From NCBI GenBank assembly GCA_945833835.1, contig CAMAFR010000003.1, positions 1-64,000 on the forward strand: a stretch of DNA of 64,000 nt, in the 5' to 3' direction. Positions 37,537-47,096 of the stretch are shown here, one piece after another (within the stretch, counting starts at the first letter, position 1; every line of letters begins with the position of its first letter). Made by a program: the position numbers and the translations under genes. The notes beneath the pieces were generated by a model that worked only from the letters and a program-made list of their open reading frames with translations, was not told where the DNA came from and did no database searches. Source of the DNA: an uncultured Bacteroides sp. GTDB lineage: Bacteria; Bacteroidota; Bacteroidia; Bacteroidales; Bacteroidaceae.

Positions 37537-38745
37537 ATGGACAAGATCAAATTAGACACCGTAGAAGAAGCCATCGCATCATTCCGCCAAGGAGAATTCG
37601 TAGTCGTGGTCGACGATGAAGACCGTGAGAATGAAGGTGACTTGATTATCGCCGCCGAACTCATCACACCGGAAAAAGTCAACTTCATGTTGAAACATGC
37701 CCGGGGTGTGCTCTGTGCCCCCATCACGATGTCCCGCTGTCAAGAGCTCGACCTGCCACATCAGGTAGTCAACAATACATCCATGCTGGGCACTCCGTTT
37801 ACTGTCACTGTCGACAAACTGGAAGGCTGCACTACCGGTGTATCCGCCGCTGACCGCGCCGCCACCATCCGCGCACTGGCCGACCCGGCCTCCACGCCCG
37901 AGACCTTTGGACGACCCGGACACATCAACCCGCTGTATGCACAAGACAAAGGCGTATTGCGCCGCGCCGGACATACGGAAGCCAGCATCGACCTTGCCAA
38001 ACTGGCCGGACTCTATCCGGCAGCTGCCCTGATGGAAGTCATGAACGAAGACGGCACCATGGCACGTCTGCCCGAACTGCGCCAGCTGGCCGACCAGTAC
38101 GGCTTCAAGCTGATTTCGATAGCCGACCTCATTGCCTACCGCCTGCGGAAAGAATCGCTGGTGGAAGAAGGGGCAGAAGTAGATATGCCTACCCAATACG
38201 GACACTTCCGCCTCATCCCGTTCCGCCAAAAAAGCAACGGATTGGAACATGTGGCCCTCATCAAGGGCGATGTCAACACAGACGAGCCCGTACTGGTGCG
38301 TGTCCACTCGTCCTGCGCCACCGGCGACATCTTCGGCTCCATGCGCTGCGATTGTGGCGAGCAGCTGCACAAGGCCATGGAAATGATTGAAAAAGAAGGT
38401 TGCGGTGCCATCATTTACCTGAATCAGGAAGGACGCGGCATCGGGCTGATGGAAAAGATGAAAGCCTACAAACTTCAAGAAGGGGGACTGGACACCGTGG
38501 ATGCCAATCTGCATTTAGGACACCAGGCCGATGAACGTGACTATGGGGTAGGCGCCCAAATCCTGCGTACGATAGGAGTACGCAAAATGCGCCTGCTCAC
38601 CAACAATCCCGTGAAACGGGTCGGACTGGAGGCCTACGGACTGGAAATCGTGGAAAACCTTCCGATTGAAGTGACTCCCAACCCGTACAACGAACGTTAT
38701 CTTATGACCAAGAAAGTGCGCATGGGGCATAACCTGCATTTCTGA
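37537..38745 (+). CDS. ribBA: Bifunctional riboflavin protein RibBA (DHBP synthase / GTP cyclohydrolase II)
   Basis: The 402-aa protein makes both riboflavin precursors. The RibB half (to about residue 205) has [12 protein letters not shown] and [14 protein letters not shown]. The RibA half has the zinc-binding [17 protein letters not shown] and NQEGRGIG. Both sets look intact. It is coupled to the preceding permease gene; no FMN riboswitch is seen. Confidence 0.96.
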   Translation: MDKIKLDTVEEAIASFRQGEFVVVVDDEDRENEGDLIIAAELITPEKVNFMLKHARGVLCAPITMSRCQELDLPHQVVNNTSMLGTPFTVTVDKLEGCTTGVSAADRAATIRALADPASTPETFGRPGHINPLYAQDKGVLRRAGHTEASIDLAKLAGLYPAAALMEVMNEDGTMARLPELRQLADQYGFKLISIADLIAYRLRKESLVEEGAEVDMPTQYGHFRLIPFRQKSNGLEHVALIKGDVNTDEPVLVRVHSSCATGDIFGSMRCDCGEQLHKAMEMIEKEGCGAIIYLNQEGRGIGLMEKMKAYKLQEGGLDTVDANLHLGHQADERDYGVGAQILRTIGVRKMRLLTNNPVKRVGLEAYGLEIVENLPIEVTPNPYNERYLMTKKVRMGHNLHF

Positions 38746-38788
38746 TGCGGCACGCGCTTTACATATTATTTATTTAAAACCAATATTT

Positions 38789-39484
38789 ATGAATACACTT
38801 ACAAAGTCTATCGGGCAACAGATGGCACAAGCCAGCCTGATGCGCAGTGTCTATTTATGGATGACCTTAGCACTGGTCATCACCGGCCTTACTTCCATGT
38901 ATGTGGCCAAGTCTATGACCCTCATCAACCTGATGATGCAGAACAGCCTGCTTTTCTGGGGACTGATGCTGGCGGAAATTGGTGTGGTGGTCTATCTGAC
39001 GGCACGTATCCGCCATCTCGCCTTCAGCACCGCCACCCTATTGTTCATCCTGTATTCCATCCTCAACGGAGTCACCCTCTCGTTGGTGTTCCTCATCTAC
39101 ACCTTCAGTTCCATCGCCACCACCTTCTTCATCACGGCTGGCACGTTCGGCTGCATGGCACTGATCGGATACACCACCAAGAAAGACCTGACCCGCATCG
39201 GCAGCCTGTGCATCATGGGGGTCATCGGACTCATCATCGCCTCGCTGGTCAACCTGTTTTTGCACAATTCCATGATGGACCTGATCATCTCGGGCGTGGG
39301 CGTGTTGATCTTTGTAGGACTGACCGCCTATGATGCCCAGAAAATCAAACAACTGTTGACCGGTAACGATGTCGAAGTCAATGAAAGCACCCAGAAAATC
39401 GCTTTGCTGGGAGCCATGACCCTTTATTTGGATTTCATCAACCTCTTCCTGTACCTGCTCCGTTTTATGGGAGACAGAAAATGA
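38789..39484 (+). CDS. Bax inhibitor-1/YccA family membrane protein
   Basis: A 231-aa protein with seven hydrophobic helices and the BI-1 signature near the end (GLTAYDAQKIKQL). Family members are pH-sensitive Ca2+ leak channels or modulators of membrane proteases. The role here is not clear. It sits between ribBA and the aminotransferase with short gaps. Confidence 0.9.
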   Translation: MNTLTKSIGQQMAQASLMRSVYLWMTLALVITGLTSMYVAKSMTLINLMMQNSLLFWGLMLAEIGVVVYLTARIRHLAFSTATLLFILYSILNGVTLSLVFLIYTFSSIATTFFITAGTFGCMALIGYTTKKDLTRIGSLCIMGVIGLIIASLVNLFLHNSMMDLIISGVGVLIFVGLTAYDAQKIKQLLTGNDVEVNESTQKIALLGAMTLYLDFINLFLYLLRFMGDRK

Positions 39485-39515
39485 GTAACCATCAAAACTT
39501 AAAAACCAAATACAA

Positions 39516-40709
39516 ATGAATCAACTTTCAGACCGTTTGAACAGCCTGTCGCCATCGGCCACACTGGCTATGTCACAAAAGAGCAGTGAACTCAAGGCGC
39601 AAGGCGTCGATGTCATCAATCTGAGTGTAGGTGAGCCCGATTTCAACACTCCTGACCACATCAAGGAAGCTGCCAAACGCGCTATCGACGAGAATTTTTC
39701 ACGTTATTCGCCCGTTGCCGGCTATCCTGCCCTGCGCAACGCCATCGCCGCCAAACTGAAGAACGAGAACGGCTTGGAGTACAGCGCCGCCCAAATCAGT
39801 TGCGCCAACGGTGCCAAACAATCGGTGTGCAACACCATCCTGTCATTGGTGAACAAAGGGGACGAGGTCATCGTCCCGGCTCCGTACTGGGTGAGCTACC
39901 CTGAAATGGTCAAACTGGCCGAAGGGGTCCCCGTCATCGTAAAGGGAGGCATCGAACAGGACTTCAAGATCACCCCCGAACAGCTGGAAGCGGCCATCAC
40001 CCCCAAAACCCGCCTGCTCATTTTGTGCTCGCCGTCGAACCCCACCGGTTCGGTGTACAGCAAGGAAGAACTGGCCGGACTGGCAGCCGTACTGGCCCGT
40101 CACGAACAGGTCATCGTCATTGCCGATGAAATTTATGAGCACATCAACTATGTGGGCCATCACGAAAGCATCGCCCAGTTCGAAGCTATCCGTGACCGCG
40201 TTGCCATTGTCAACGGTGTGTCAAAAGCCTATGCCATGACCGGCTGGCGCATCGGTTTCGTCGCCGCCCCCGAATGGATCATCAAAGGAGTGAACAAACT
40301 GCAAGGACAATATACGTCAGGTCCCTGCTCGGTCTCTCAGAAAGCCGCCGAAGCCGCCTATACCGGAACCCAGGAACCGGTAGAGACCATGCGTCAGGCC
40401 TTCGAACGCCGCCGCGACCTCATCGTGAAACTGGCCAAGGAAGTTCCGGGACTGGAAGTGAACTTCCCGCAGGGTGCTTTCTACCTCTTCCCCAAATGTG
40501 ATGCCTTCTTTGGCAAGAAAGACGGCGACCGCGTCATCAACAATGCGGACGACCTGGCCATGTACCTGCTCGAAGTGGGCCACGTGGCCTGTGTAGGCGG
40601 CACTTCTTTCGGAGCACCCGAGTGCATCCGCATGAGTTATGCCACTTCTGATGAAAACATCGTCGAGGCCATGCGGCGCATCAAGGAAACCCTTGCCCGC
40701 CTTCGCTGA
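39516..40709 (+). CDS. PLP-dependent class I aminotransferase (aspartate-type)
   Basis: A 397-aa fold-type I enzyme. The Schiff-base Lys lies in NGVSKAYAMTGWRIGF, the phosphate-binding pattern matches aspartate/prephenate aminotransferases, and SPSNPTGSVYSKEEL is the typical PLP-stacking segment. Likely role is Asp/2-oxoglutarate transamination; exact specificity cannot be read. It ends at a clear terminator. Confidence 0.93.
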   Translation: MNQLSDRLNSLSPSATLAMSQKSSELKAQGVDVINLSVGEPDFNTPDHIKEAAKRAIDENFSRYSPVAGYPALRNAIAAKLKNENGLEYSAAQISCANGAKQSVCNTILSLVNKGDEVIVPAPYWVSYPEMVKLAEGVPVIVKGGIEQDFKITPEQLEAAITPKTRLLILCSPSNPTGSVYSKEELAGLAAVLARHEQVIVIADEIYEHINYVGHHESIAQFEAIRDRVAIVNGVSKAYAMTGWRIGFVAAPEWIIKGVNKLQGQYTSGPCSVSQKAAEAAYTGTQEPVETMRQAFERRRDLIVKLAKEVPGLEVNFPQGAFYLFPKCDAFFGKKDGDRVINNADDLAMYLLEVGHVACVGGTSFGAPECIRMSYATSDENIVEAMRRIKETLARLR

Positions 40710-40730
40710 ACATGACCTTTCCAGGCTCTC

Positions 40731-40779
40731 AAGAGGATGTGCCCCTGCTTTTCTCCGCATAGGGCACATCCTCTTTTTC
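40731..40779 (+). terminator. Terminator after the aminotransferase
   Basis: AAGAGGATGTGCCC pairs perfectly over 14 bp with GGGCACATCCTCTT, then TTTC. Confidence 0.85.
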
Positions 40780-40823
40780 ATAGCTGTCCCCTTCCGCATC
40801 GGGTGCCAAAACACCTTCCCCAT

Positions 40824-40854
40824 TTTGCCATTACAGAAAAAATACCGACCTTTG
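40824..40854 (+). promoter_or_regulatory. Promoter of the HTCS gene
   Basis: TTTG (40824) and GACCTTTG (40847-40854) are 19 bp apart; the -7 box has G for T at its first position. The predicted start, near 40861, is within a few bases of the first ATG (40866) and 17 before the second (40878). Confidence 0.5.
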
Positions 40855-40865
40855 CAAAAAGCAAT

Positions 40866-43800
40866 ATGGAGAGGATTATGCGTAACTACCTATTATTTTT
40901 CCTGTATGGACTGCTGATGGCGGTCACGCCTGTCCCGGCACAGATTTTCAAATACATCAATACCGACAACGGACTGGGCAGCCGTCGTGTTCTCGCCATC
41001 GAACAGGACTCCTACGGATATATGTGGATCTTGAACCACAAAGGCATTGACCGTTACGATGGCAGCCAGTTTACCCATTACAAATTGCAGGAGAACGGGA
41101 AAGACCTTTATTTCTATCCAGACATGCACCACCTGCGCATGGACGACCAGGATGAGTTGTGGGAATATGGAAAGGACGGCCGCATTTTCCGTTTTGATGA
41201 CCAGAAAGACATCTTCGAACCCGTCTTCCAATTGCGTACCGTTTATCCGCAAGTCCAGAGCACCCCCATCTCGGCGGTCTATTTCGATGTACACGGAGGC
41301 ATCTGGTTCGCTTGCGGCCAGTTGCTGGTGGTCTACAACACCAAGACAGGACAAAGCACCCTCGTGTCGGAACAAATCAGCGAACCGATTCTTGCCATCA
41401 CCTGCGACGGAGAAGACAACTATTTCTTTGCCGACAATTATGCCATCCGCCAGACAGTCTACAAAGACGGGCAGCTGGTGGACATACGGAAAATCATCCA
41501 TCCGGACATTTTCCAAATCAACTATATCTATTACCACGCACACAGCCGGCAGTTGCTGATCAACACCTTGCGGAACGGCCTCATGCTGATGGACCCGGAG
41601 ACAGACACGTTCCGATCCTTGGAGACCCAACTGAAAGACATCTGCATCAACACCATCAAGCCTTATCCGGGACATGACGATGAAGTGCTGATCGCCACCG
41701 ACGGCGACGGCGTGTACCGGCTGGATCTCCGTAACGGCCGGCTGAACCGTTTCCTACAAGAAAATGCCGCCCAACCCAACCAGATGAACGGTAGTATCGT
41801 GAAAGACCTGCTCATCGACAATGACTTCCGGATATGGAGTGTCATCTATCCGACAGGCATCACCGTCTACTCCGAAAAATACCCCGCTTACCAATGGATC
41901 AAACACTCCCACGGTGATTCTTCATTGGTAGACAACCGTGTCAATGCCATCACACAGGATACGGAAGGAGATATCTGGTTTGCCACCAGCGACGGCATCA
42001 GCTGCTACACCCCTTCCACTCACCGCTGGAAGAATTATTTCGATGAGAGCTCCGACCAAAGCCCGAACCGTAACCGCATCTTCACCTCCATCTGCGAGGT
42101 GAAGCCGGGCATCATCGTGGCAGGTGGCTACATGGCCGGCACTTATTTGATTGACAAGCATAACGGACGGGTAGAGCGCAGCATCAACCTGATTGCCCAT
42201 CCGCAAGATCTGCCCGACCAATATATCCGCAGCATCATTGTCGGCAAGGACAGCACCATCTGGGCAGGGGGCGCACGCTATCTGACCTCGTTCAATTCCG
42301 CTACCCGCCAGACCACGCAATATGCCACTTCTTACCCCATCGTCTATCTCAAGGAGAAAGATGAAACGGCCCTATGGGTAGGCACCATCGACGGCCTTTT
42401 CCTATTCGACCGAAACACCCAGAAACTGAAACGTTACAACTGCGGATTCCAGATAGGATGCGTGACCACCATCTACCAAAGCGCGGATGGCAGGACCACC
42501 TATATCGGGACGTATGGCAACGGTCTGTTTATCATTGACACCCGCACCGGCAGAACCGAACATTTCCACAAGGAGAACTGTGGATTGGAGAACAACAACA
42601 TCTACACCATTGTCCCCAACAAATACGATGACCTATTTCTCGGAACAGAAAACGGACTGACGCTCTACGACCACACCAAACGGAAATTCATCATCTGGAC
42701 CAAGGAACAGGGACTGCTGGCCGCCAGTTTCAACCAGGATGCCGGCATCCGCACCAAAGACGGGAAGCTGATATTCGGCACCAACGAAGGGGCCATCTTG
42801 CTCAACGACAGCACCTCATTGATAGAGGACTTTAACTCACACATGGTGCTGACCGACCTGCACATCATGTACAGGGCTGTGCATCCCCAGGAAAAGAATT
42901 CCCCACTGACCCTGCCGCTGGATGACACCGAACAGATTGTACTGAAATACAAGGAGAACACGTTTTCCATCAATGTGTCTTCCATCAACTACGACCATGC
43001 GTCAAGCATCCATTACAGCTGGAAGCTGGAAGGCTTCTACGATGAATGGACCCCTCCTTCCGACTACAACCTGATACGCTACACCAACCTGTCGCCGGGT
43101 GATTATACCCTGCGCATCCGCTCTATCCAGACCAACAGCAACACGGTGCTGGAAGAACGCACCCTGCGGATTCACGTCAATCGTCCGTTCTGGCGGTCGG
43201 TATGGGCCTATCTGTTGTACTCCCTGCTGCTGACGGTTATCCTGTATGCGTGGTTCCGCTACCAGATCATACGGCGTGACCGGAAAACTTCCCAGGAGAA
43301 GATCAATTTCTTCATCCACACGGCCCACGATATCCGGACACCGCTGACGCTCATCAAGGCACCATTGGGCGAGATTCTCAACAACGAACAGCTGAGTGAG
43401 CAGGGAATCGTCAACATCAACCTGGCTTTGCAGAATACCGATAACCTTTCTACATTGACCAACAATCTGATGAATTTCCAAAAAGAGGAAATGTACAGTT
43501 CAAAAGTATTGGTCACCAAGACAGAACTGAAAGAATACCTCTCACAATATCTGGTCCAATTCAAGAATTACGCCACTCAAAAAGGGATTGACCTACAGTT
43601 TCATTGCTCTTTCGAACGGTTGGACGTGTGGATAGACCATACCAAAATGGATTCCATCCTACGCAACCTGATCAGCAACGCCCTGAAATATACTCCCCAG
43701 GGGGGACAAGTGCGACTGACAGCCAGCTGCACGAAAAGCCATTGGCACCTGTCGGTCAGTGATACGGGTATCGGTATCCCTAAGCAGGAGCAGAAGAAAC

Positions 43801-44855
43801 TGTTCAAGTCCCTGTTCCGTGGCAGAAACGCCACCAACCAGCTCATTACCGGAGCAGGAGTGGGTATGCTGCTGACCTACCGCCTGATTAAAAACCACGG
43901 TGGCAAAATCAACTTCAGCAGTACCGAGAACGTGGGTACGGACTTCTACCTCAACTTCCCCATACACAGCAAGCTCTATTCCTATAAGGATGAAAATGCA
44001 GAAGCATTGTCCCCATCTGTCACAATAGACACCGTGGAAGTGCCTCACAACATCATCCCCCAACTGCAACAGCCCAAGCAAACCGATGCCCCACATCTGC
44101 TCATCGTGGAGGACAACCAGAGCCTGTGCGCTTTCCTGGCACAAAGCCTGTCGGACAGTTATTTCGTGGATACTGCCGGCAACGGACAGGAGGCGCTGGA
44201 ACACATCCGGCAACGGCATCCGGACCTCATCGTCTCGGACGTGATGATGCCGATTATGGACGGTATGGAATTGTGCGCAGCCGTCAAAGGCAACATAGAA
44301 ACCAGTCATATCGCCTTCATCCTGCTGACGGCACTGGCCGACCGGGATGACATCCTAAAAGGACTGGACACCCGGGCGGACCTTTACATCGTGAAGCCTT
44401 TTGACCTGCTTGTACTGAAAGCGAATATCTTCAACCTGCTGGAGAACAGAAGGATGTTACGCAAGAAATTACAGCAGATGATGGCACTGCCCGAATCGGT
44501 CACCGAACAGCTTGACCTTCCGTCGGCTTTGGACCAGAAATTCCTGCAAGACATCACTGACTACATCAAGCAAAACCTGGACAACGAACTGACAGTCGAC
44601 AGCCTGTGTGCCCACATGAACATGAGCCGTACCAGTTTCTACAATAAAATGAAGTCACTGGCAGGCATTGCGCCCAACGACTTCATACGCAACATCCGTA
44701 TGCGTGAAGCTGCCCTCCTGCTGCGCAGCCAGCAGTATTCTGTCAGCGAGGTGGCAGACATGACAGGATTTGCCGACCCCAAGTATTTCACAGACACATT
44801 CAAGAAATTCTTTGGCATGACTCCCAGCAAGTATAAACAACAAAAGGAAGTGTGA
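40866..44855 (+). CDS. Hybrid two-component system regulator (HTCS): sensor kinase-receiver-AraC in one protein
   Basis: A 1329-aa regulator. In order: a signal sequence (MRNYLLFFLYGLLMAVTPVPAQ), two seven-bladed propeller regions of Reg_prop repeats, a Y_Y_Y domain (YSWKLEGFYDEW), a membrane helix (VWAYLLYSLLLTVILYAWF), a histidine kinase with H-box HTAHDIRTPLTLIKAPL, N-box NLISNALKYTP and G boxes, a receiver (SDVMMPIMDG) and an AraC HTH ending GFADPKYFTDTFKKFFGMTPSKYK. HTCS proteins sense glycan breakdown products and switch on nearby sus-like loci. Here the next genes are transporters, not a glycan locus. The ATG at 40878 is an alternative start. Confidence 0.94.
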   Translation: MERIMRNYLLFFLYGLLMAVTPVPAQIFKYINTDNGLGSRRVLAIEQDSYGYMWILNHKGIDRYDGSQFTHYKLQENGKDLYFYPDMHHLRMDDQDELWEYGKDGRIFRFDDQKDIFEPVFQLRTVYPQVQSTPISAVYFDVHGGIWFACGQLLVVYNTKTGQSTLVSEQISEPILAITCDGEDNYFFADNYAIRQTVYKDGQLVDIRKIIHPDIFQINYIYYHAHSRQLLINTLRNGLMLMDPETDTFRSLETQLKDICINTIKPYPGHDDEVLIATDGDGVYRLDLRNGRLNRFLQENAAQPNQMNGSIVKDLLIDNDFRIWSVIYPTGITVYSEKYPAYQWIKHSHGDSSLVDNRVNAITQDTEGDIWFATSDGISCYTPSTHRWKNYFDESSDQSPNRNRIFTSICEVKPGIIVAGGYMAGTYLIDKHNGRVERSINLIAHPQDLPDQYIRSIIVGKDSTIWAGGARYLTSFNSATRQTTQYATSYPIVYLKEKDETALWVGTIDGLFLFDRNTQKLKRYNCGFQIGCVTTIYQSADGRTTYIGTYGNGLFIIDTRTGRTEHFHKENCGLENNNIYTIVPNKYDDLFLGTENGLTLYDHTKRKFIIWTKEQGLLAASFNQDAGIRTKDGKLIFGTNEGAILLNDSTSLIEDFNSHMVLTDLHIMYRAVHPQEKNSPLTLPLDDTEQIVLKYKENTFSINVSSINYDHASSIHYSWKLEGFYDEWTPPSDYNLIRYTNLSPGDYTLRIRSIQTNSNTVLEERTLRIHVNRPFWRSVWAYLLYSLLLTVILYAWFRYQIIRRDRKTSQEKINFFIHTAHDIRTPLTLIKAPLGEILNNEQLSEQGIVNINLALQNTDNLSTLTNNLMNFQKEEMYSSKVLVTKTELKEYLSQYLVQFKNYATQKGIDLQFHCSFERLDVWIDHTKMDSILRNLISNALKYTPQGGQVRLTASCTKSHWHLSVSDTGIGIPKQEQKKLFKSLFRGRNATNQLITGAGVGMLLTYRLIKNHGGKINFSSTENVGTDFYLNFPIHSKLYSYKDENAEALSPSVTIDTVEVPHNIIPQLQQPKQTDAPHLLIVEDNQSLCAFLAQSLSDSYFVDTAGNGQEALEHIRQRHPDLIVSDVMMPIMDGMELCAAVKGNIETSHIAFILLTALADRDDILKGLDTRADLYIVKPFDLLVLKANIFNLLENRRMLRKKLQQMMALPESVTEQLDLPSALDQKFLQDITDYIKQNLDNELTVDSLCAHMNMSRTSFYNKMKSLAGIAPNDFIRNIRMREAALLLRSQQYSVSEVADMTGFADPKYFTDTFKKFFGMTPSKYKQQKEV

Positions 44856-44886
44856 AGTACTCCCCTTGAATAAAATCAACGAAACT

Positions 44887-45453
44887 ATGAATTTCTATTT
44901 ACAATCTTTTCTCATTTTCTCCCGGATAGGCATGTTTACCATTGGCGGAGGCTATGCCATGGTACCCTTGATAGAGGCAGAAATCGTCGACAAGCGGAAG
45001 TGGGTTCCGAAAGAAGAATTCATCGACCTGCTGGCACTGGCCCAAACGGTGCCCGGCATTTTTGCCGTCAATATCGCCATCTTCATCGGCTACAAGCTCC
45101 GTAAGTTCTGGGGAGCCTTCTGGATGGCACTGGGCACCATTCTGCCCTCTTTTGTCATCATGCTGGCCATAGCTCTGTTCTTCCAGCAGTTCAAACATCT
45201 GGAGACCGTAGAACATATCTTCAAAGGCATCCGCCCGGCCGTGGTGGCATTGATTGCCGCCCCCGGATTCCGCATGGCCAAATCGGCACGCATCAACCGC
45301 TACACCCTCTGGATCCCGGTGGCGGCCACCCTACTGATATGGCTGGCCGGCGTCTCCCCTATATACATTATTATATTATGTGGCGTAGGCGGCTACCTGT
45401 ATGGCAGGCAACGCCGCAAACTATCCGCCAGACGAAAGGAGGAAACGGTATGA
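44887..45453 (+). CDS. Chromate transporter family protein, half-size (first subunit)
   Basis: A 188-aa membrane protein of the CHR family (FTIGGGYAMVPLIEAEIVDKRKWV; LAQTVPGIFAVNIAIFIGYK). Short CHR proteins occur as pairs that make one transporter. The ATG at 44887 is preferred to the TTG at 44866. It begins 31 bp after the HTCS stop, with no terminator between, and overlaps the next start by 4 bp (ATGA). The natural substrate in gut anaerobes is unclear; chromate is only the family name. Confidence 0.88.
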   Translation: MNFYLQSFLIFSRIGMFTIGGGYAMVPLIEAEIVDKRKWVPKEEFIDLLALAQTVPGIFAVNIAIFIGYKLRKFWGAFWMALGTILPSFVIMLAIALFFQQFKHLETVEHIFKGIRPAVVALIAAPGFRMAKSARINRYTLWIPVAATLLIWLAGVSPIYIIILCGVGGYLYGRQRRKLSARRKEETV

Positions 45454-47096
45454 TCGTCTTCTTGCAACTCTTCTACACTTTCTTCAAAATCGGCCTGTTC
45501 GGTTTTGGAGGGGGCTATGCCATGTTGTCCATGATTCAGGGCGAGGTCGTCAATCGTTACCACTGGCTCAGCTCCTATGAGTTTACGGATATTGTGGCCA
45601 TGAGCCAGATGACACCTGGACCCATCGGCATCAATGCCGCCACCTACATCGGCTATACGGCCGTCGTGAACGCAGGTTTCACACCGACCATCGGCATCAT
45701 CGGCTCGTTCGTCACAACATTGGCGGTCATTTTCCCCTCGTTCATCCTCATGATACTCATCAGCCGGTTTTTCCTGAAATACCAGAAACATCCTACCATC
45801 GCCGCCGTATTCAGCGGCCTGCGTCCCGGTGTCGTCGGCTTGCTGGGAGCCGCCGCGCTGGTCTTGATGAACCGGGAGAATTTCGGAACCGAGACCCGGC
45901 AGGTCCTCATCAGCTGTGTGTTGTTTTTGGGCACCTTCATCGCCTCCTACCGGTATAAGGTCAACCCCATCCTGCTTATCTGTCTTTGCGGAGGTATCGG
46001 GTTGCTGACCGCCTGCGGCAACGTCAAGGAAACCTCTGCCACCGCCACGGAATCCGGGGACACCCTCCGGTTAGGCTATGCCGAACACCTCCATCTGGTC
46101 GAGCACGAATATGCTACACAGGTAGTGATAGACAATCCTTGGAAAAACGGCCAAACCCTCCATACCTATTGGTTGGTGAACCGTAACGACACGGTTCCAG
46201 AAGGTCTGTCGGGAGGGACCGTTGTCCGGGTGCCACTGACGGAGGCCTTGGTGTACTCATCGGTACACTGCAGTCTGTTGCAACAACTGGAAGCCTTTTC
46301 GGCCCTACGGGGCGTATGCGACTTGGAATACATACAGCTGCCAGCCGTTATCGAGGGTTGTCAGGAAGGCCGCATCGCCAACTGTGGCAGCAGCATGAGT
46401 CCGAACATCGAACGGATTATCGACCTTCATCCCGACGCCATCCTGCTCTCACCGTTCGAAAACAGCGGAGGCTATGGCCGCATTGAGAAAACAGGCATTC
46501 CGCTGATAGAATGCGCCGACTATATGGAGACGTCTCCATTGGGACGTGCCGAGTGGATGAAGTTCTTCGGCAGGCTCTTTGGCAAAGGCGGGACAGCCGA
46601 CTCCTTGTTTGCAGTCGTCGAAAAAGAATACTTGACCCTGAAGGCATTGGCCGCCCAGACGACCGAAAAGCCTACCCTCTTGTGCGAACTGAAAAACGGA
46701 TCGGCCTGGTATGTCCCCGGCGGCAACAGTACCATGGGGCAACTTTATCGGGACGCTGGTGCCGACTATGTATTTGCCGACCGCACACAGAGCGGCTCCA
46801 TCCCCTTGTCGTTCGAAACCGTCTTCGACAAAGCACAACACGCCGACTTCTGGCTGATAAAATACCATCAGATGCAGGACAAGACGTATGCCGACTTGCA
46901 GTCCGATTATGCCCCCTACGCCCAATTTGACGCTTTCCGCCAACGCCACATCTATGGTTGCAATACAGGGAAAGTGCCTTTCTACGAAGAATCGCCCTTT
47001 CACCCCGAAGTGCTTCTGAAAGATTTGCTGCACATTTTCCATCCGTCCGTATTGCCGGAACACCATTTGAAGTATTTTCATCCTTTAGCCGAATGA
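45450..47096 (+). CDS. Fusion: chromate transporter half + iron/cobalamin-type ABC substrate-binding lipoprotein
   Basis: One uninterrupted frame of 548 aa. Residues 1-188 are a complete second CHR half (GLFGFGGGYAMLSMIQGEVV, MSQMTPGPIGINAATYIGY) ending in its last helix. That helix runs into LLTACGN, a perfect lipobox with Cys189, followed by a full periplasmic-binding protein of the FepB/BtuF type (NIERIIDLHPDAILLSPFENSGG). No stop and no suitable start lie at the junction. The next genes are its ABC permease and ATPase, and it overlaps both neighbours by 4 bp. It could be a true fusion, a recent deletion, or an assembly error. Confidence 0.85.
   Translation: MIVFLQLFYTFFKIGLFGFGGGYAMLSMIQGEVVNRYHWLSSYEFTDIVAMSQMTPGPIGINAATYIGYTAVVNAGFTPTIGIIGSFVTTLAVIFPSFILMILISRFFLKYQKHPTIAAVFSGLRPGVVGLLGAAALVLMNRENFGTETRQVLISCVLFLGTFIASYRYKVNPILLICLCGGIGLLTACGNVKETSATATESGDTLRLGYAEHLHLVEHEYATQVVIDNPWKNGQTLHTYWLVNRNDTVPEGLSGGTVVRVPLTEALVYSSVHCSLLQQLEAFSALRGVCDLEYIQLPAVIEGCQEGRIANCGSSMSPNIERIIDLHPDAILLSPFENSGGYGRIEKTGIPLIECADYMETSPLGRAEWMKFFGRLFGKGGTADSLFAVVEKEYLTLKALAAQTTEKPTLLCELKNGSAWYVPGGNSTMGQLYRDAGADYVFADRTQSGSIPLSFETVFDKAQHADFWLIKYHQMQDKTYADLQSDYAPYAQFDAFRQRHIYGCNTGKVPFYEESPFHPEVLLKDLLHIFHPSVLPEHHLKYFHPLAE

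Noticed and set aside
37500-37540. FMN riboswitch before ribBA
   Set aside because: The gap to the preceding gene is only 4 bp and no riboswitch-like conserved segments are seen.
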